Part shown: positions 8,635-16,036 of the stretch, piece after piece
Layout of the letters: each line of letters starts with the position of its first letter
How positions within the stretch are numbered: position 1 is the stretch's first letter
Assembly: GCF_000482705.1 (NCBI RefSeq)
Contig: NZ_KI519474.1
Coordinates: 62,001 to 126,000, forward strand
Direction of reading: 5' to 3'
From: Glycomyces arizonensis DSM 44726
Lineage (GTDB): Bacteria > Actinomycetota > Actinomycetes > Mycobacteriales > Micromonosporaceae
DNA: 64,000 bases
Program-made: the position numbers and the translations under genes
The notes under the pieces: generated by a model
What the model was told of the DNA's origin: nothing
Databases searched by the model: none
What the model saw: the letters and a program-made list of their open reading frames with translations, nothing else

Positions 8635-8683
8635 GGCGAAGGCCCGCAGGCCCGTCCGTCGACGGCACCGGCGGGCCTTCGCC
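8635..8683. terminator. hairpin between EEP gene and PBP gene
   Basis: Perfect 13-base arms at 8635-8647 and 8671-8683 (GGCGAAGGCCCGC and its complement), no T-run, between convergent genes. The 8511-8634 stretch holds no gene. Confidence 0.7.
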
Positions 8684-8689
8684 GCGCGA

Positions 8690-11197
8690 TCAGTCGTTGC
8701 CCGGCCCCGGCGGGTTGTCGCCGCCCGGGCCACCTTCATTGCCGCCGCCCTCGCCGCCGGGGCCGCCTTCATCGCCTGCCGGCTCCTCGTAGCCTGAGCC
8801 GTTCGAGACCAGGATGTAGATCGGGCTGCCCTCCGGCGCCGAACCGGTCACCGAGGTCGAGAACGCCTGCCCCTCCTTGCATTCGGAGTCGAACTTGCCC
8901 GGCGCGATCGACACGTCGAAACCGGCGCTCGCCACTCGGGACTTCGCCGAGCCGGGATCCTCGCAGCCGATGCCCGGGATCGAGACGAGGCCCTCGCCGT
9001 TGATCATCTCGTCCGAGGGCGCCGACCAGCCCTTCTCGTCCAGGCCTTCCACGGCGGCCTGGAGGACGTCCACACCGGTCTCGCGGACCACCTCGTGGAA
9101 GCCGGAGGCGAGGTTGTCGTTGGCCGAGTTGTCCGGGTCGCCGACGAACGTGGCGGTGGTGGCGTTCGGGGTCGAGCCGATGAACCAGTAGGAGCGGTCG
9201 GCGTTGGCCGTACCGGTCTTGCCGATGACGGGGCGGCCGAAGCCGTCGGCCTCGCGGGCGGTGCCGCCGACGCAGCGGGTCTTGTCGGCGTTGTCGTAGA
9301 CCGGGCAGTGGGCGGCGCTGACGGCCGCCAGGGCGACGTCCTCGTCGATGACCTGCTCGCAACTGGGCGCCGAGGCCTCGGCCCACTCCTCGCCGTCGAC
9401 GGTGATGACCTTCATCACCGGCAGCGGGTCGCAGTGCAGGCCCCCCGCGGCCACCGTGGCGTAGGCCTCGGCCATGTCGAGCGGGGTCGTATTGTCGGCC
9501 ATGCCGAGGGTGAACACGCCGTAATGCTCGTCGATGAAGTCGTCGGGGTCCGCCTCCGCGTCCTCCGCGTCGTGGCGGGCCTGTTCGACGCCGCTGGTGG
9601 AGCCGAAGTCGATGCCGAGCCGCTCGGCCATCTCGACGGCCTTGGAGGTGCCGATCATCTCCTGGAGCTGCACGAAAGCGGTGTTGGAGGACTTGCCGAA
9701 CATGCCCCAGAAGTCGAGCAGCTGGTTGGCCGAGTAGCCCTCGGTGGTGGGGCACCAGTTCCAGAACGGGTTGTTGTACTCGTCGTACTGCTTGTTGCAT
9801 TTGACGTCTTCGTCGGCTCCCTCGCCGACGGTGTACTGCGAGGTGTACTGCTTCGGCGACGACAGGGTGGTCTTGAGCGGCCAGCCCTGTTCGAGCGCGG
9901 CGAGCATGGTGAACATCTTGAACGTCGACCCGGCAGGGAAGCCGGAGACCTCGTCGTTGCCGCTCAGCAGCGGGATGGTGGTGTTCGGGTAGTTCGAGGG
10001 ACCCTCCTCACCGTCGGTGCGCGGGCCGTTCCCGCTCTGGTCGAGGCTGTAGACGCGGTTGACGGCCATGGAGCGGACGTGGCCGGTGCCCGGGGTGATG
10101 GCGACCGAGCCGAGCGCTCGGGGATCGTCGTCGTCGATCTCGTCGTGGATGGCGTCCATCGCCGCCGACTGGAGGTCGGGATCGAGCGAGGTGACGATGC
10201 GGAAGCCGCCGCGCTTGAGCAGGCTGAGCCGGTCGCGCTCGGTCTCGCCGAAGAGCTCCTGGCTCGCCCACCACTCCTTGAAGTAGTCGCAGAAGAAGCC
10301 CCAGTTCGCCGTGGCGACGTCGACGCATTCGGAGCGGGTCTCGCGCGGGTTGAGGCCCAGCGGCTGCGCCTTGGCCTCGTCGGCCTCGGCCTGGGAGACC
10401 ATGTCGAGCGACGCCATGCGGTCGAGCACCCAGTTACGCCTGTCGACAATGAGGGAATCATCACCCTCGCCGTCGAGGAGGCCGTCGGCGTAGGACGGGA
10501 ATTTGGGGAGCGAGGCGAGGGTGGCGGCCTCGTGGAGCTCGAGTTCCGTTGGGGGCTTGTTGAAGTAGGTGTAGGAGCCGGCGTTGATGCCGTAGGCCTG
10601 GTTGCCCAGGTATATGACGTTCAGGTAGCCCTCAAGGATTTCCTCTTTGGACATCTCGTCCTCGATCGCCAAGGCGTACCTGGCTTCACGGAGCTTCCGC
10701 TCGTAGGTGTCCTCGGACGCCTCGATGACTTCGTCGATGGTTGAAGCGGAGTAGATGAGGGTATTACGCACGAACTGCATAGTGAGGGTCGAGGCGCCCT
10801 GCGTGTCGCCGCTCTGATTGGCGACGGCGGCGCGCACGATGCCGGCCCAATCGACACCGGAGTGTTCGTAGAACTTGGAGTCCTCCGCGGCCAGGAGGGC
10901 GTCGATCATGAGGGGATCGACCTCGTCGAGGGAGACCTCGCGACGGTTCTCCTCGTAGAAGGAGGTGATGAGCGTTTCTCCGTCGGAAGCGTAGACGTAG
11001 CTCGTCTGCGGAAGGGTCGGCTGGGTGAGCTCGGTCGGCAGCGACTCGAACGAGTCGATGCTGTCGCTGGCCACGATGCCTCCCGTCGCGACGAGCGGGA
11101 AGGCAGCCGCTGCCGCGAGGACTCCCGCGAGGACTCCACATGCGAGCAGGGCTATGGCGTCCCCAAGGGGACTCCGGTCGCGTTTCAACGTCTCCAC
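8690..11197 (-). CDS. ponA2: bifunctional penicillin-binding protein with PASTA domain (PonA2-like)
   Basis: 835-aa class A PBP that polymerises and cross-links peptidoglycan outside the membrane. Order: short cytoplasmic N-terminus, one membrane anchor (about 14-40), glycosyltransferase domain with the catalytic motif EDSKFYEHSGVDW near residue 105, transpeptidase domain with STFK near 424, SSN near 502 and KTGTA near 660, then one PASTA domain (about 735-800) and a Gly/Pro/Glu-rich tail. M. tuberculosis PonA2 has the same layout and also lies next to whiB4, as here. The GTG start is six bases after a TAATCT -10 element, so a leaderless message is plausible. Confidence 0.92.
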   Translation of the reverse strand: METLKRDRSPLGDAIALLACGVLAGVLAAAAAFPLVATGGIVASDSIDSFESLPTELTQPTLPQTSYVYASDGETLITSFYEENRREVSLDEVDPLMIDALLAAEDSKFYEHSGVDWAGIVRAAVANQSGDTQGASTLTMQFVRNTLIYSASTIDEVIEASEDTYERKLREARYALAIEDEMSKEEILEGYLNVIYLGNQAYGINAGSYTYFNKPPTELELHEAATLASLPKFPSYADGLLDGEGDDSLIVDRRNWVLDRMASLDMVSQAEADEAKAQPLGLNPRETRSECVDVATANWGFFCDYFKEWWASQELFGETERDRLSLLKRGGFRIVTSLDPDLQSAAMDAIHDEIDDDDPRALGSVAITPGTGHVRSMAVNRVYSLDQSGNGPRTDGEEGPSNYPNTTIPLLSGNDEVSGFPAGSTFKMFTMLAALEQGWPLKTTLSSPKQYTSQYTVGEGADEDVKCNKQYDEYNNPFWNWCPTTEGYSANQLLDFWGMFGKSSNTAFVQLQEMIGTSKAVEMAERLGIDFGSTSGVEQARHDAEDAEADPDDFIDEHYGVFTLGMADNTTPLDMAEAYATVAAGGLHCDPLPVMKVITVDGEEWAEASAPSCEQVIDEDVALAAVSAAHCPVYDNADKTRCVGGTAREADGFGRPVIGKTGTANADRSYWFIGSTPNATTATFVGDPDNSANDNLASGFHEVVRETGVDVLQAAVEGLDEKGWSAPSDEMINGEGLVSIPGIGCEDPGSAKSRVASAGFDVSIAPGKFDSECKEGQAFSTSVTGSAPEGSPIYILVSNGSGYEEPAGDEGGPGGEGGGNEGGPGGDNPPGPGND

Positions 11198-11203
11198 CGC
11201 CTC

Positions 11204-11209
11204 AGATTA
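11204..11209 (-). promoter_or_regulatory. -10 hexamer of ponA2 (leaderless)
   Basis: TAATCT on the minus strand, six bases before the GTG start codon at 11197. It belongs to the TANNNT-N6/7-start class seen repeatedly in this window. Confidence 0.5.
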
Positions 11210-11294
11210 GAACGAACTTGCGATAGCCAGGGACGCTGGGTTGTCAGGTGCCCGGCTTTGATACGCCGCTCGCACTGAGACGAGATGCCCTCGT

Positions 11295-11330
11295 ATCGCG
11301 ATCGTTATTATCGCGAGGCGCCATCGCGAT
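11295..11330. promoter_or_regulatory. triple ATCGCGA motif between ponA2 and whiB4
   Basis: ATCGCGA occurs at 11295, 11310 and 11323, about 15 and 13 bases apart, the last as the palindrome ATCGCGAT. It lies in the 308-bp divergent region (11198-11505) that must hold both promoters. It could be a binding site for a regulator of either gene. No match to a named operator is claimed. Confidence 0.4.
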
Positions 11331-11418
11331 CCAAACCCTAGGGGTGAAGCCATCCCACAAAGTCCGATTTTAGTCTCGGAGAGTAGTCAAACACTTACAA
11401 GAGGTGTAGGGTCCGTTC

Positions 11419-11447
11419 TTGACAGCGACGTTGTGTGATCGAAAGAT
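11419..11447 (+). promoter_or_regulatory. possible whiB4 promoter
   Basis: Consensus TTGACA at 11419-11424, then 17 bases, then AAAGAT (11442-11447) as a weak -10. This gives a leader of roughly 55 bases before the whiB4 start. Confidence 0.4.
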
Positions 11448-11505
11448 TACTGGCGCGAAGCTGTCGGGGGGTATGAAGGGAAAATCTCACGGGGAGGTCA
11501 TGCAG

Positions 11506-12198
11506 ATGGGACTGCTGATCGACTGGACGACCAAGGCGCTCTGTCAAGAGGGCGACCCCGATGCACTGTTCGTGCAAGGGGCTGAACAGAACAATGCGAA
11601 GAAGATCTGCCGCGGCTGTCCGGTCCGGCTCGAGTGTCTCGCTGATGCGCTCGACAATCGAATCGAATTCGGAGTGTGGGGCGGCATGACCGAACGCGAA
11701 CGACGTGCACTATTGCGCAAACACGCCGACGTCCGATCCTGGAGGTCGGTCTTCGAAGTGGCACTGGAAGAGGAGCAGCGGAGCGCCAGGAAATCCAGCC
11801 GGCGCCGCATTCCGGTGGACCTCAACTTCTTACCGCCAGGCCGCCGAAAGGCGGTGAGCGGCCGACCGCGCCCGCGACGGAGACTTCCGTCCGGGCGCGT
11901 TGTCATGTCCGCGCCAAGCAGGGCGCCGCGGCTCCTCCCCGGCCAATCCAAAACGCGAACCGGCCATGTCCCGGCCGAGCGAAGCCCCCACCGCGGCGCT
12001 ACGCCCTCCATCTGGAGCGCGTTGCGGTGTCCCCGGAACTTATCCACAGGTGAGGAAGGCGACCGCAACCTTTCGGAGAACCCGCCGGACCAGCGCAAAC
12101 ACCGCCGAAGCCAAAAGTTATCCACAGGCGAAAAAACATGCCTTGAAAGTCTTGACTTCGCGTGGGAGGGTCCATACAAAAACGGATACCGGAAGTAG
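11506..12198 (+). CDS. whiB4: WhiB4/WblA-type Fe-S regulator with long C-terminal extension
   Basis: WhiB family [4Fe-4S] transcription factor and redox sensor. Cluster cysteines are C13, C35, C38 and C44 (C-x21-C-x2-C-x5-C), followed by the family turn GVWGG at 56-60 and the basic segment TERERRALLRKH. Synteny (ponA2 on one side, two ArsA-like genes on the other) identifies it as the M. tuberculosis WhiB4/Streptomyces WblA orthologue. The start is set by GGGGAGG eight bases before ATG 11506. WhiB4 is normally about 115 aa. Here the frame stays open to 230 aa, with an Arg/Pro/Ser-rich tail that resembles read-through of non-coding DNA and contains two DnaA boxes. Confidence 0.88.
   Translation: MGLLIDWTTKALCQEGDPDALFVQGAEQNNAKKICRGCPVRLECLADALDNRIEFGVWGGMTERERRALLRKHADVRSWRSVFEVALEEEQRSARKSSRRRIPVDLNFLPPGRRKAVSGRPRPRRRLPSGRVVMSAPSRAPRLLPGQSKTRTGHVPAERSPHRGATPSIWSALRCPRNLSTGEEGDRNLSENPPDQRKHRRSQKLSTGEKTCLESLDFAWEGPYKNGYRK
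12040..12126. promoter_or_regulatory. two perfect DnaA boxes
   Basis: TTATCCACA, the strict DnaA-box consensus, occurs at 12040-12048 and 12118-12126 in the same orientation, 78 bases apart. Both lie in the 3' extension of the whiB4 frame, in DNA less GC-rich than its surroundings. There is no dnaA, dnaN or box cluster nearby, so this is not a full oriC. A DnaA-titration or DnaA-regulated site is possible. Confidence 0.6.
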
Positions 12199-12226
12199 TC
12201 ACCCCATCACAGTCTTTCCCCTAGGT

Positions 12227-12312
12227 GGTCGGCAGGCCAGCGGTGCAGTGGGATCCGCGGACACCGCATAGAAGATCGCGCGGGGTAGCTCCCCGCGCGG
12301 CGCCTGCCGACC
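12227..12312. ncRNA. candidate structured RNA (three-way junction)
   Basis: Outer arms GGTCGGCAGGC (12227-12237) and GCCTGCCGACC (12302-12312) pair perfectly over 11 bases. They enclose two further hairpins: GCGGTG/CACCGC (12240-12245 with 12262-12267, plus an inner 4-base stem) and CGCGCGGGG/CCCCGCGCG (12277-12285 with 12291-12299). Nested stems of this kind can be a terminator or a small RNA. No known Rfam class is recognised. Confidence 0.35.
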
Positions 12313-12331
12313 GCCGCCGCGGTAAACGAGC

Positions 12332-12361
12332 GCGGGTGTGCTGGGCGCCCAGCACACCCGC
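12332..12361. terminator. perfect 30-base palindrome
   Basis: Fifteen perfect pairs centred on GGCGCC, beginning GCGGGTGTGCTGGG. It sits about 130 bases after the whiB4 stop and 500 bases after the end of the convergent ArsA-like gene. It may terminate transcription from both sides or bind a protein as a duplex. Confidence 0.45.
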
Positions 12362-12585
12362 CGCTCACCCTCTCGCGATAGCCCTTCACACGCCCGAGAC
12401 GCGACCTGGCGATGACCGCCACCCGCCCCGGGCGACATTGGGCGACGGCGTTGTTCGCGATGCGCAGCTGTGTGACGGCTACCCGCGCCCTGGGGCCGAC
12501 ATGCCTTTCGCGCACTCGTGAAGCACCGCCGGCTGCCCGTGCGGGCTGCGGGGGTTCAAATGCCTCCCCGTGCGCGTGAAGTGCT

Positions 12586-12729
12586 GGGCTCGCGCGTATT
12601 GCGCTCGTTCCCAGGCCCAGCGGTCCGTGCCCCGGTTCGGCCGCGGGGCTCGCGCGCGTACTGCGCTCATTCATCTTGGGCCAGGCACGGTTACTCGACT
12701 CACGCGGGGCTTGCGCGTACTGCGCTCAT
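12586..12729. repeat. degenerate ~60-bp direct repeat, three copies
   Basis: A GGGCTCGCGCGTAYTGCGCTC-like core recurs at 12586-12606, 12645-12670 and 12706-12729, with spacing of about 60 bases. The bases between cores are less conserved. No coding meaning is seen. Confidence 0.55.
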
Positions 12730-12860
12730 GGTGAGGCGGGCCTTTGCGCGCGAGGTGCGTGCCTGCGTTCATGCTCCCCCGGACCGGAGATACGGCGGGC
12801 CTTTTGCGCGTGGGGTGCTGTGGGCCTTTGACCAGGTGTGGTTATCGGTCTCGCGGGTCC

Positions 12861-13988
12861 TTATCGAGTGTTCGCGGCCCCGGAGGCCGTGGCGCCGAAG
12901 CTTCTCAGGCCTTCGAGGTCGACCACCTCGGAGCCGAGGGTCGGGAGCCATACCTGGGGGATGTTCGGGCAGGCCGCGCCGTAGCGGGCGGCCACCCGCT
13001 GTTCGGCCGTGCGGCGCCGGGCCAGGTCGGCGTGGGTTCGCAGGGCCGCCGCCACCGGGTTCTCGGGGTCGTCCTCCTCCAGCGCCGCCGCCGCGCCCAG
13101 GGCCCGCTCGGCGGGCAGCGATGCCCGGACGGGCGTCAGGCGGTTCAGGATCATCCCGTCCAGCGGCATGCGCTCCTCGGTGAGGCGCCGCGAGAAGTAC
13201 ACCGCCTCGTTGATCGCCGCCGGCTCGGGCGTCGCCACGACCAGGAACGACGTCTGGTCGTCCTGCAGGGCCCGGAACGTCGCCTCGGCCCGTTTGCGGA
13301 AGCCGCCGAAGGTGTCCTCCAGGCTCGCGGTGAACTCGGCGACGTCGGTCAGGAGGTGGCCTCCGAGGATCTTGTTGAACACCCGCGTGAAGACGGCCGC
13401 GCTCGCGCCCATCAAGGACAGCATCGAGCGCCGCGACCCCGGGGTGGAGGCGGACAGGAGCCGGATGATCCGGCCGTCCAGGAAGCGCGCCAGGCGCGCC
13501 GGGGCGTCGAGGAAGTCCAGGGCCGATCGCGACGGCGGGGTGTCCAGGACGATCAGGTCCCATCGGCCCGAGGCCTGCAGCTGCCCGAGCTTCTCCATCG
13601 CCATGTACTCCTGCGTGCCCGAGAAGGTCGAGGAGACCGCCTGGTAGAAGGGGTTGGCGAAGATCTCCGCGGCGCGGTCCTTCGTCGTGTGCGAGGCGAC
13701 CACGTCGTCGAAGGTGCGCTTCATGTCGAGCATCATCGCGTCGAGCGAGCCGTCTTCGAGGCCCTTGACCGGGCGCGGGGTGTTGTCGAGGGCCTCCATG
13801 CCAAGCGACTGGGCCAGCCGGTGGGCCGGGTCGATCGTGAGCACCACGGTCCGGCGCCCGTGCCGCTCGGCCGCGCGCAGCGCCAGCGCCGCGGCCGTGG
13901 TGGTCTTGCCGACGCCGCCGGAGCCGCAGCACGCGATGACGTGCTTGCCCTCGTCGCTCAGCAGTGCGTCCAGGTCGAGGTCACTCAT
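12861..13988 (-). CDS. ArsA/Get3-like ATPase (Rv3680-type, BagB)
   Basis: 375-aa soluble P-loop ATPase of the ArsA/Get3 branch of the SIMIBI class. Deviant Walker A GSGGVGKTT sits near residue 22, followed by LTIDPAHRLAQSLG (switch I) and IVLDTPPSRSALDFLD (switch II). The arsenite-binding cysteines of ArsA are absent, which fits the Get3-like proteins of M. tuberculosis (Rv3680, 386 aa) rather than an arsenite pump. It is the last gene of an operon with 14170-15165 and converges on whiB4, as in M. tuberculosis and Streptomyces. Handling of hydrophobic or tail-anchored clients is suggested for the family, not shown here. Confidence 0.88.
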   Translation of the reverse strand: MSDLDLDALLSDEGKHVIACCGSGGVGKTTTAAALALRAAERHGRRTVVLTIDPAHRLAQSLGMEALDNTPRPVKGLEDGSLDAMMLDMKRTFDDVVASHTTKDRAAEIFANPFYQAVSSTFSGTQEYMAMEKLGQLQASGRWDLIVLDTPPSRSALDFLDAPARLARFLDGRIIRLLSASTPGSRRSMLSLMGASAAVFTRVFNKILGGHLLTDVAEFTASLEDTFGGFRKRAEATFRALQDDQTSFLVVATPEPAAINEAVYFSRRLTEERMPLDGMILNRLTPVRASLPAERALGAAAALEEDDPENPVAAALRTHADLARRRTAEQRVAARYGAACPNIPQVWLPTLGSEVVDLEGLRSFGATASGAANTR

Positions 13989-14038
13989 GATCGTCCTGCC
14001 TCCAGGGCCGCTCGGCGGGTTTCACTTGCCACCCCTTC

Positions 14039-14165
14039 GTGTCCGGCCGTGTTCGGCGATGCGCCGGTCGGTTGTCTGCGGGCCGCGTTGCTGGTGGTGC
14101 TCGGCACCCGGTCGTGTCGGCCTTGTTCGGCCGCGAGCCGGTCGGCTGTCTTGCGCGGCGCTGCG
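14039..14165. repeat. 75-bp imperfect direct repeat between the two ArsA-like genes
   Basis: Copy A starts at 14039 (GTGTCCGGCCGTGTTCGG) and copy B at 14114 (GTGTCGGCCTTGTTCGG). Both continue through GCCGGTCGG and TGTCT. It fills the 180-bp gap inside the operon, where tight spacing would be expected. Confidence 0.6.
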
Positions 14166-14169
14166 GGTC

Positions 14170-15165
14170 CTATTCGCCACGGTCGCCTGCTTCGGGCTCG
14201 GTGGCCGCCCGGCGGGTCTGGCCGAGGCTGGTGCGCAACGCGCCTGCGAGCTGGTAGAGGCCCGAGAGGTCGACGCCTTCGGGCAGGAGCGCGAGCTCGT
14301 CGATCGGGCGGCCGAGCGTCTCGAGCCGGTCCCGGTAGGAGTCGACCGCTTCGATCTCGACGCGGCTCGACTCGTACTCGTCGAGGAGGTCGGCGATGAG
14401 CGCCTCGTCGGACGGGAGGCCGGTCCGCCGCAGGCCGTCGCGCAGCTGTTCGGCGGTGACGCCGACGGCCTTGGTGCCCGTCACCTTGTTGAGCACCACG
14501 TGGCCGACCGGCAGGTCGGCGGCGAGGAGGTCGCGGTGGGCGTCCACGGTCTCCTGCACCGGCATCGCGGCGGGGGTGGTGACCAGGTGGACGGCGGTGA
14601 GCGAGGAGTGCAGCAGCCGCGACACCGACCGCGAGTGCTTCCCGATCGGGCCGGTCTTGGCGAGGCGGCCGCTCTCGACGGTGACGTTGAGGAACTTCAC
14701 GACCCGCCCGGTCGGCGGCGCGTCGAGGACGACCGCGTCATAGGCCATCCTGCCCGCCTCGGTCCGCGAGACCGCCTCTTTGAGCTTGCCGGTCAGCAGG
14801 ATGTCGCGCAGCCCCGGCGCGATCGTCGTGGCGAAGTCGATCGCCCCGAACTTGCGCAGGACCCGCCCGGCCGAGCCGAGCTTGTAGAACATGGTCAGGT
14901 AGTCCAGCAGCGCCTCGTCGGCGTCCACGGCCTGGCCGAACACCTCGCCGCCGTCGAGGCCCGCGGCCAGGTGCCGGTCGGCGTACGGCAGCGGGGGAGC
15001 GTCGAAGAGCGGCGCGATGCCTTGGCGCCCTTCGACTTCCACCAGCAGCACGCGGCGTCCGGGCCCGGCGAGGGCCAGCGCGAGCGCGGCGGCCACCGTG
15101 GTCTTCCCGGTACCGCCCTTCCCGGTGACGATATGCAGTCGCGGTACGGGAGGAGCGGCACTCAT
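14170..15165 (-). CDS. ArsA/Get3-like ATPase (Rv3679-type, BagA)
   Basis: 331-aa partner of the preceding ATPase (M. tuberculosis Rv3679 is 340 aa). Walker A VTGKGGTGKTT lies at the N-terminus, followed by VEVEGRQGIAPLFDA (in place of the usual switch I Asp-Pro) and VVLDAPPTGRVVKFLN (switch II). The two paralogues are expected to form a heteromeric complex by analogy with M. tuberculosis. ATG 15165 lies 14 bases after the stop of 15180-15779, so three genes form one operon. The SD is weak. Confidence 0.88.
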   Translation of the reverse strand: MSAAPPVPRLHIVTGKGGTGKTTVAAALALALAGPGRRVLLVEVEGRQGIAPLFDAPPLPYADRHLAAGLDGGEVFGQAVDADEALLDYLTMFYKLGSAGRVLRKFGAIDFATTIAPGLRDILLTGKLKEAVSRTEAGRMAYDAVVLDAPPTGRVVKFLNVTVESGRLAKTGPIGKHSRSVSRLLHSSLTAVHLVTTPAAMPVQETVDAHRDLLAADLPVGHVVLNKVTGTKAVGVTAEQLRDGLRRTGLPSDEALIADLLDEYESSRVEIEAVDSYRDRLETLGRPIDELALLPEGVDLSGLYQLAGALRTSLGQTRRAATEPEAGDRGE

Positions 15166-15179
15166 TTACCGGAGTGTAG

Positions 15180-15779
15180 TCACCTGACGGCCATATCGCA
15201 CACTTGCCACTGCGGGTGGGAGTCCTCGGCGACGAGCGTGAAAGTCCAGGTGATGTCCCTGCCGCCGGTGCTGAGGTCGGCGGCGACGGTGGCCTCGCCC
15301 ACGCTGCGGCCCGTCTCGGTGACGTTCGACCAGTCCACGCCGGTCTTCTCGTTGATCGCGGCGAGGTCGGCGGTGGCCTCGCTGAGGTCGCGGTCGGCCT
15401 TGTCCTCGCACAGCCATCCGCGCGCGGCCTCGGCGTCGTGCTCGTCGAGCAGCGCGCGGAGGAACTCCTCGACGGAGTGCTCGGGCGTGTCGGAGACTTC
15501 GGCGACGCCCGCGGCGCCGGCGAACAGGTTCGTCCCGACCACGGCGACGGCGCCGGTGAAGGCGGCGGCCGCGGCGAAGGTCAGGTAGGTCCACATCCGG
15601 CCGTGCCGGGCCGGATCGCCGGGCCTTCGCTTCCCGGCCTGGGCCGGTGGTGCGGGTTCGGCGTCGATGCGGGCGGGCCCGCCGCCGTCCCGGTCCTGGC
15701 CGGCGGTGCCGGCTTCGCTGCCTTCGGGCCGCTGGGCGACCGTGCTGTCATGCCGCTGGGCGGCGGTGTCTGGCGACAC
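15180..15779 (-). CDS. membrane-anchored extracytoplasmic protein of unknown function
   Basis: 199 aa from GTG 15779, chosen for AGGGAG five bases upstream. Longer starts to 15905 add only Arg-rich read-through. A Pro/Ala/Gly-rich cytoplasmic N-terminus (1-60) is followed by one membrane helix (about 65-88). The outer domain (about 95-199) looks NTF2/DUF4878-like: VEEFLRALLDEHDAEAARGWLCEDKA, then WTFTLVAEDSHPQWQVCDM. The two Cys could form a disulfide. It is the first gene of the ArsA-like operon, so it may be a membrane client or receptor of those ATPases (inference). Confidence 0.75.
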   Translation of the reverse strand: MSPDTAAQRHDSTVAQRPEGSEAGTAGQDRDGGGPARIDAEPAPPAQAGKRRPGDPARHGRMWTYLTFAAAAAFTGAVAVVGTNLFAGAAGVAEVSDTPEHSVEEFLRALLDEHDAEAARGWLCEDKADRDLSEATADLAAINEKTGVDWSNVTETGRSVGEATVAADLSTGGRDITWTFTLVAEDSHPQWQVCDMAVR

Positions 15780-15864
15780 GGGTACTCCCTGTATGAGCGA
15801 TTCACTGTTGGGGAGGCGACGCACTCTGAGCGTAGCGGTGCGGCGTCGGCGAATCAAGACGCCG

Positions 15865-15870
15865 TACTGT
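15865..15870 (+). promoter_or_regulatory. -10 hexamer of DUF4177 gene (leaderless)
   Basis: TACTGT, then exactly seven bases, then ATG 15878. Transcription would begin at the start codon. Confidence 0.6.
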
Positions 15871-15877
15871 GGGGCGC

Positions 15878-16036
15878 ATGGATAAATGGGAGTACGCCAC
15901 CGCACCGCTGCTGATCCACAACACCAAGCAGATCCTCGACATGTGGGGCGAGGACGGATGGGAGCTCGTCACGGTGCTGCCCGGTCAGAACTCCGAGCAG
16001 CTCGTGGCCTACTTCAAGCGCAGGAAGGAGCAGTAG
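15878..16036 (+). CDS. DUF4177 family small protein
   Basis: 52 aa: begins MDKWEYATAPLLIHNTKQI, then GEDGWELVTVLPG and LVAYFKRRKEQ. This matches the conserved DUF4177 protein found beside the wblA/ArsA block in streptomycetes. Function is unknown. It is divergent from the ArsA-like operon. Its TAG is directly followed by the ATG of the RidA gene, so the two are translationally coupled. Confidence 0.88.
   Translation: MDKWEYATAPLLIHNTKQILDMWGEDGWELVTVLPGQNSEQLVAYFKRRKEQ

Larger units (their letters stand above)
12199..12860. other. 660-bp gene-free, highly structured intergenic region
   Basis: Lies between the convergent whiB4 and ArsA-like genes. I see no credible gene in either strand; the open frames have no family resemblance. 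It holds a candidate branched RNA structure (12227-12312), a 30-base palindrome (12332-12361) and a degenerate direct repeat of about 60 bases (12586-12729). Confidence 0.7.

Noticed and set aside
9095..10744. 549-aa open frame antisense to ponA2
   Set aside because: Low-complexity GC shadow; the opposite strand has all PBP motifs.
12040..12126. chromosomal oriC
   Set aside because: Only two DnaA boxes, no dnaA/dnaN/gyrB/rpmH neighbourhood and no AT-rich unwinding region.
12510..12590. tRNA-like GGGTTCAAATGCCTCC segment
   Set aside because: T-loop-like string only. No matching acceptor, anticodon or D arm can be drawn.
12586..12729. CRISPR-like or coding repeat
   Set aside because: Only three degenerate copies and no conserved frame.
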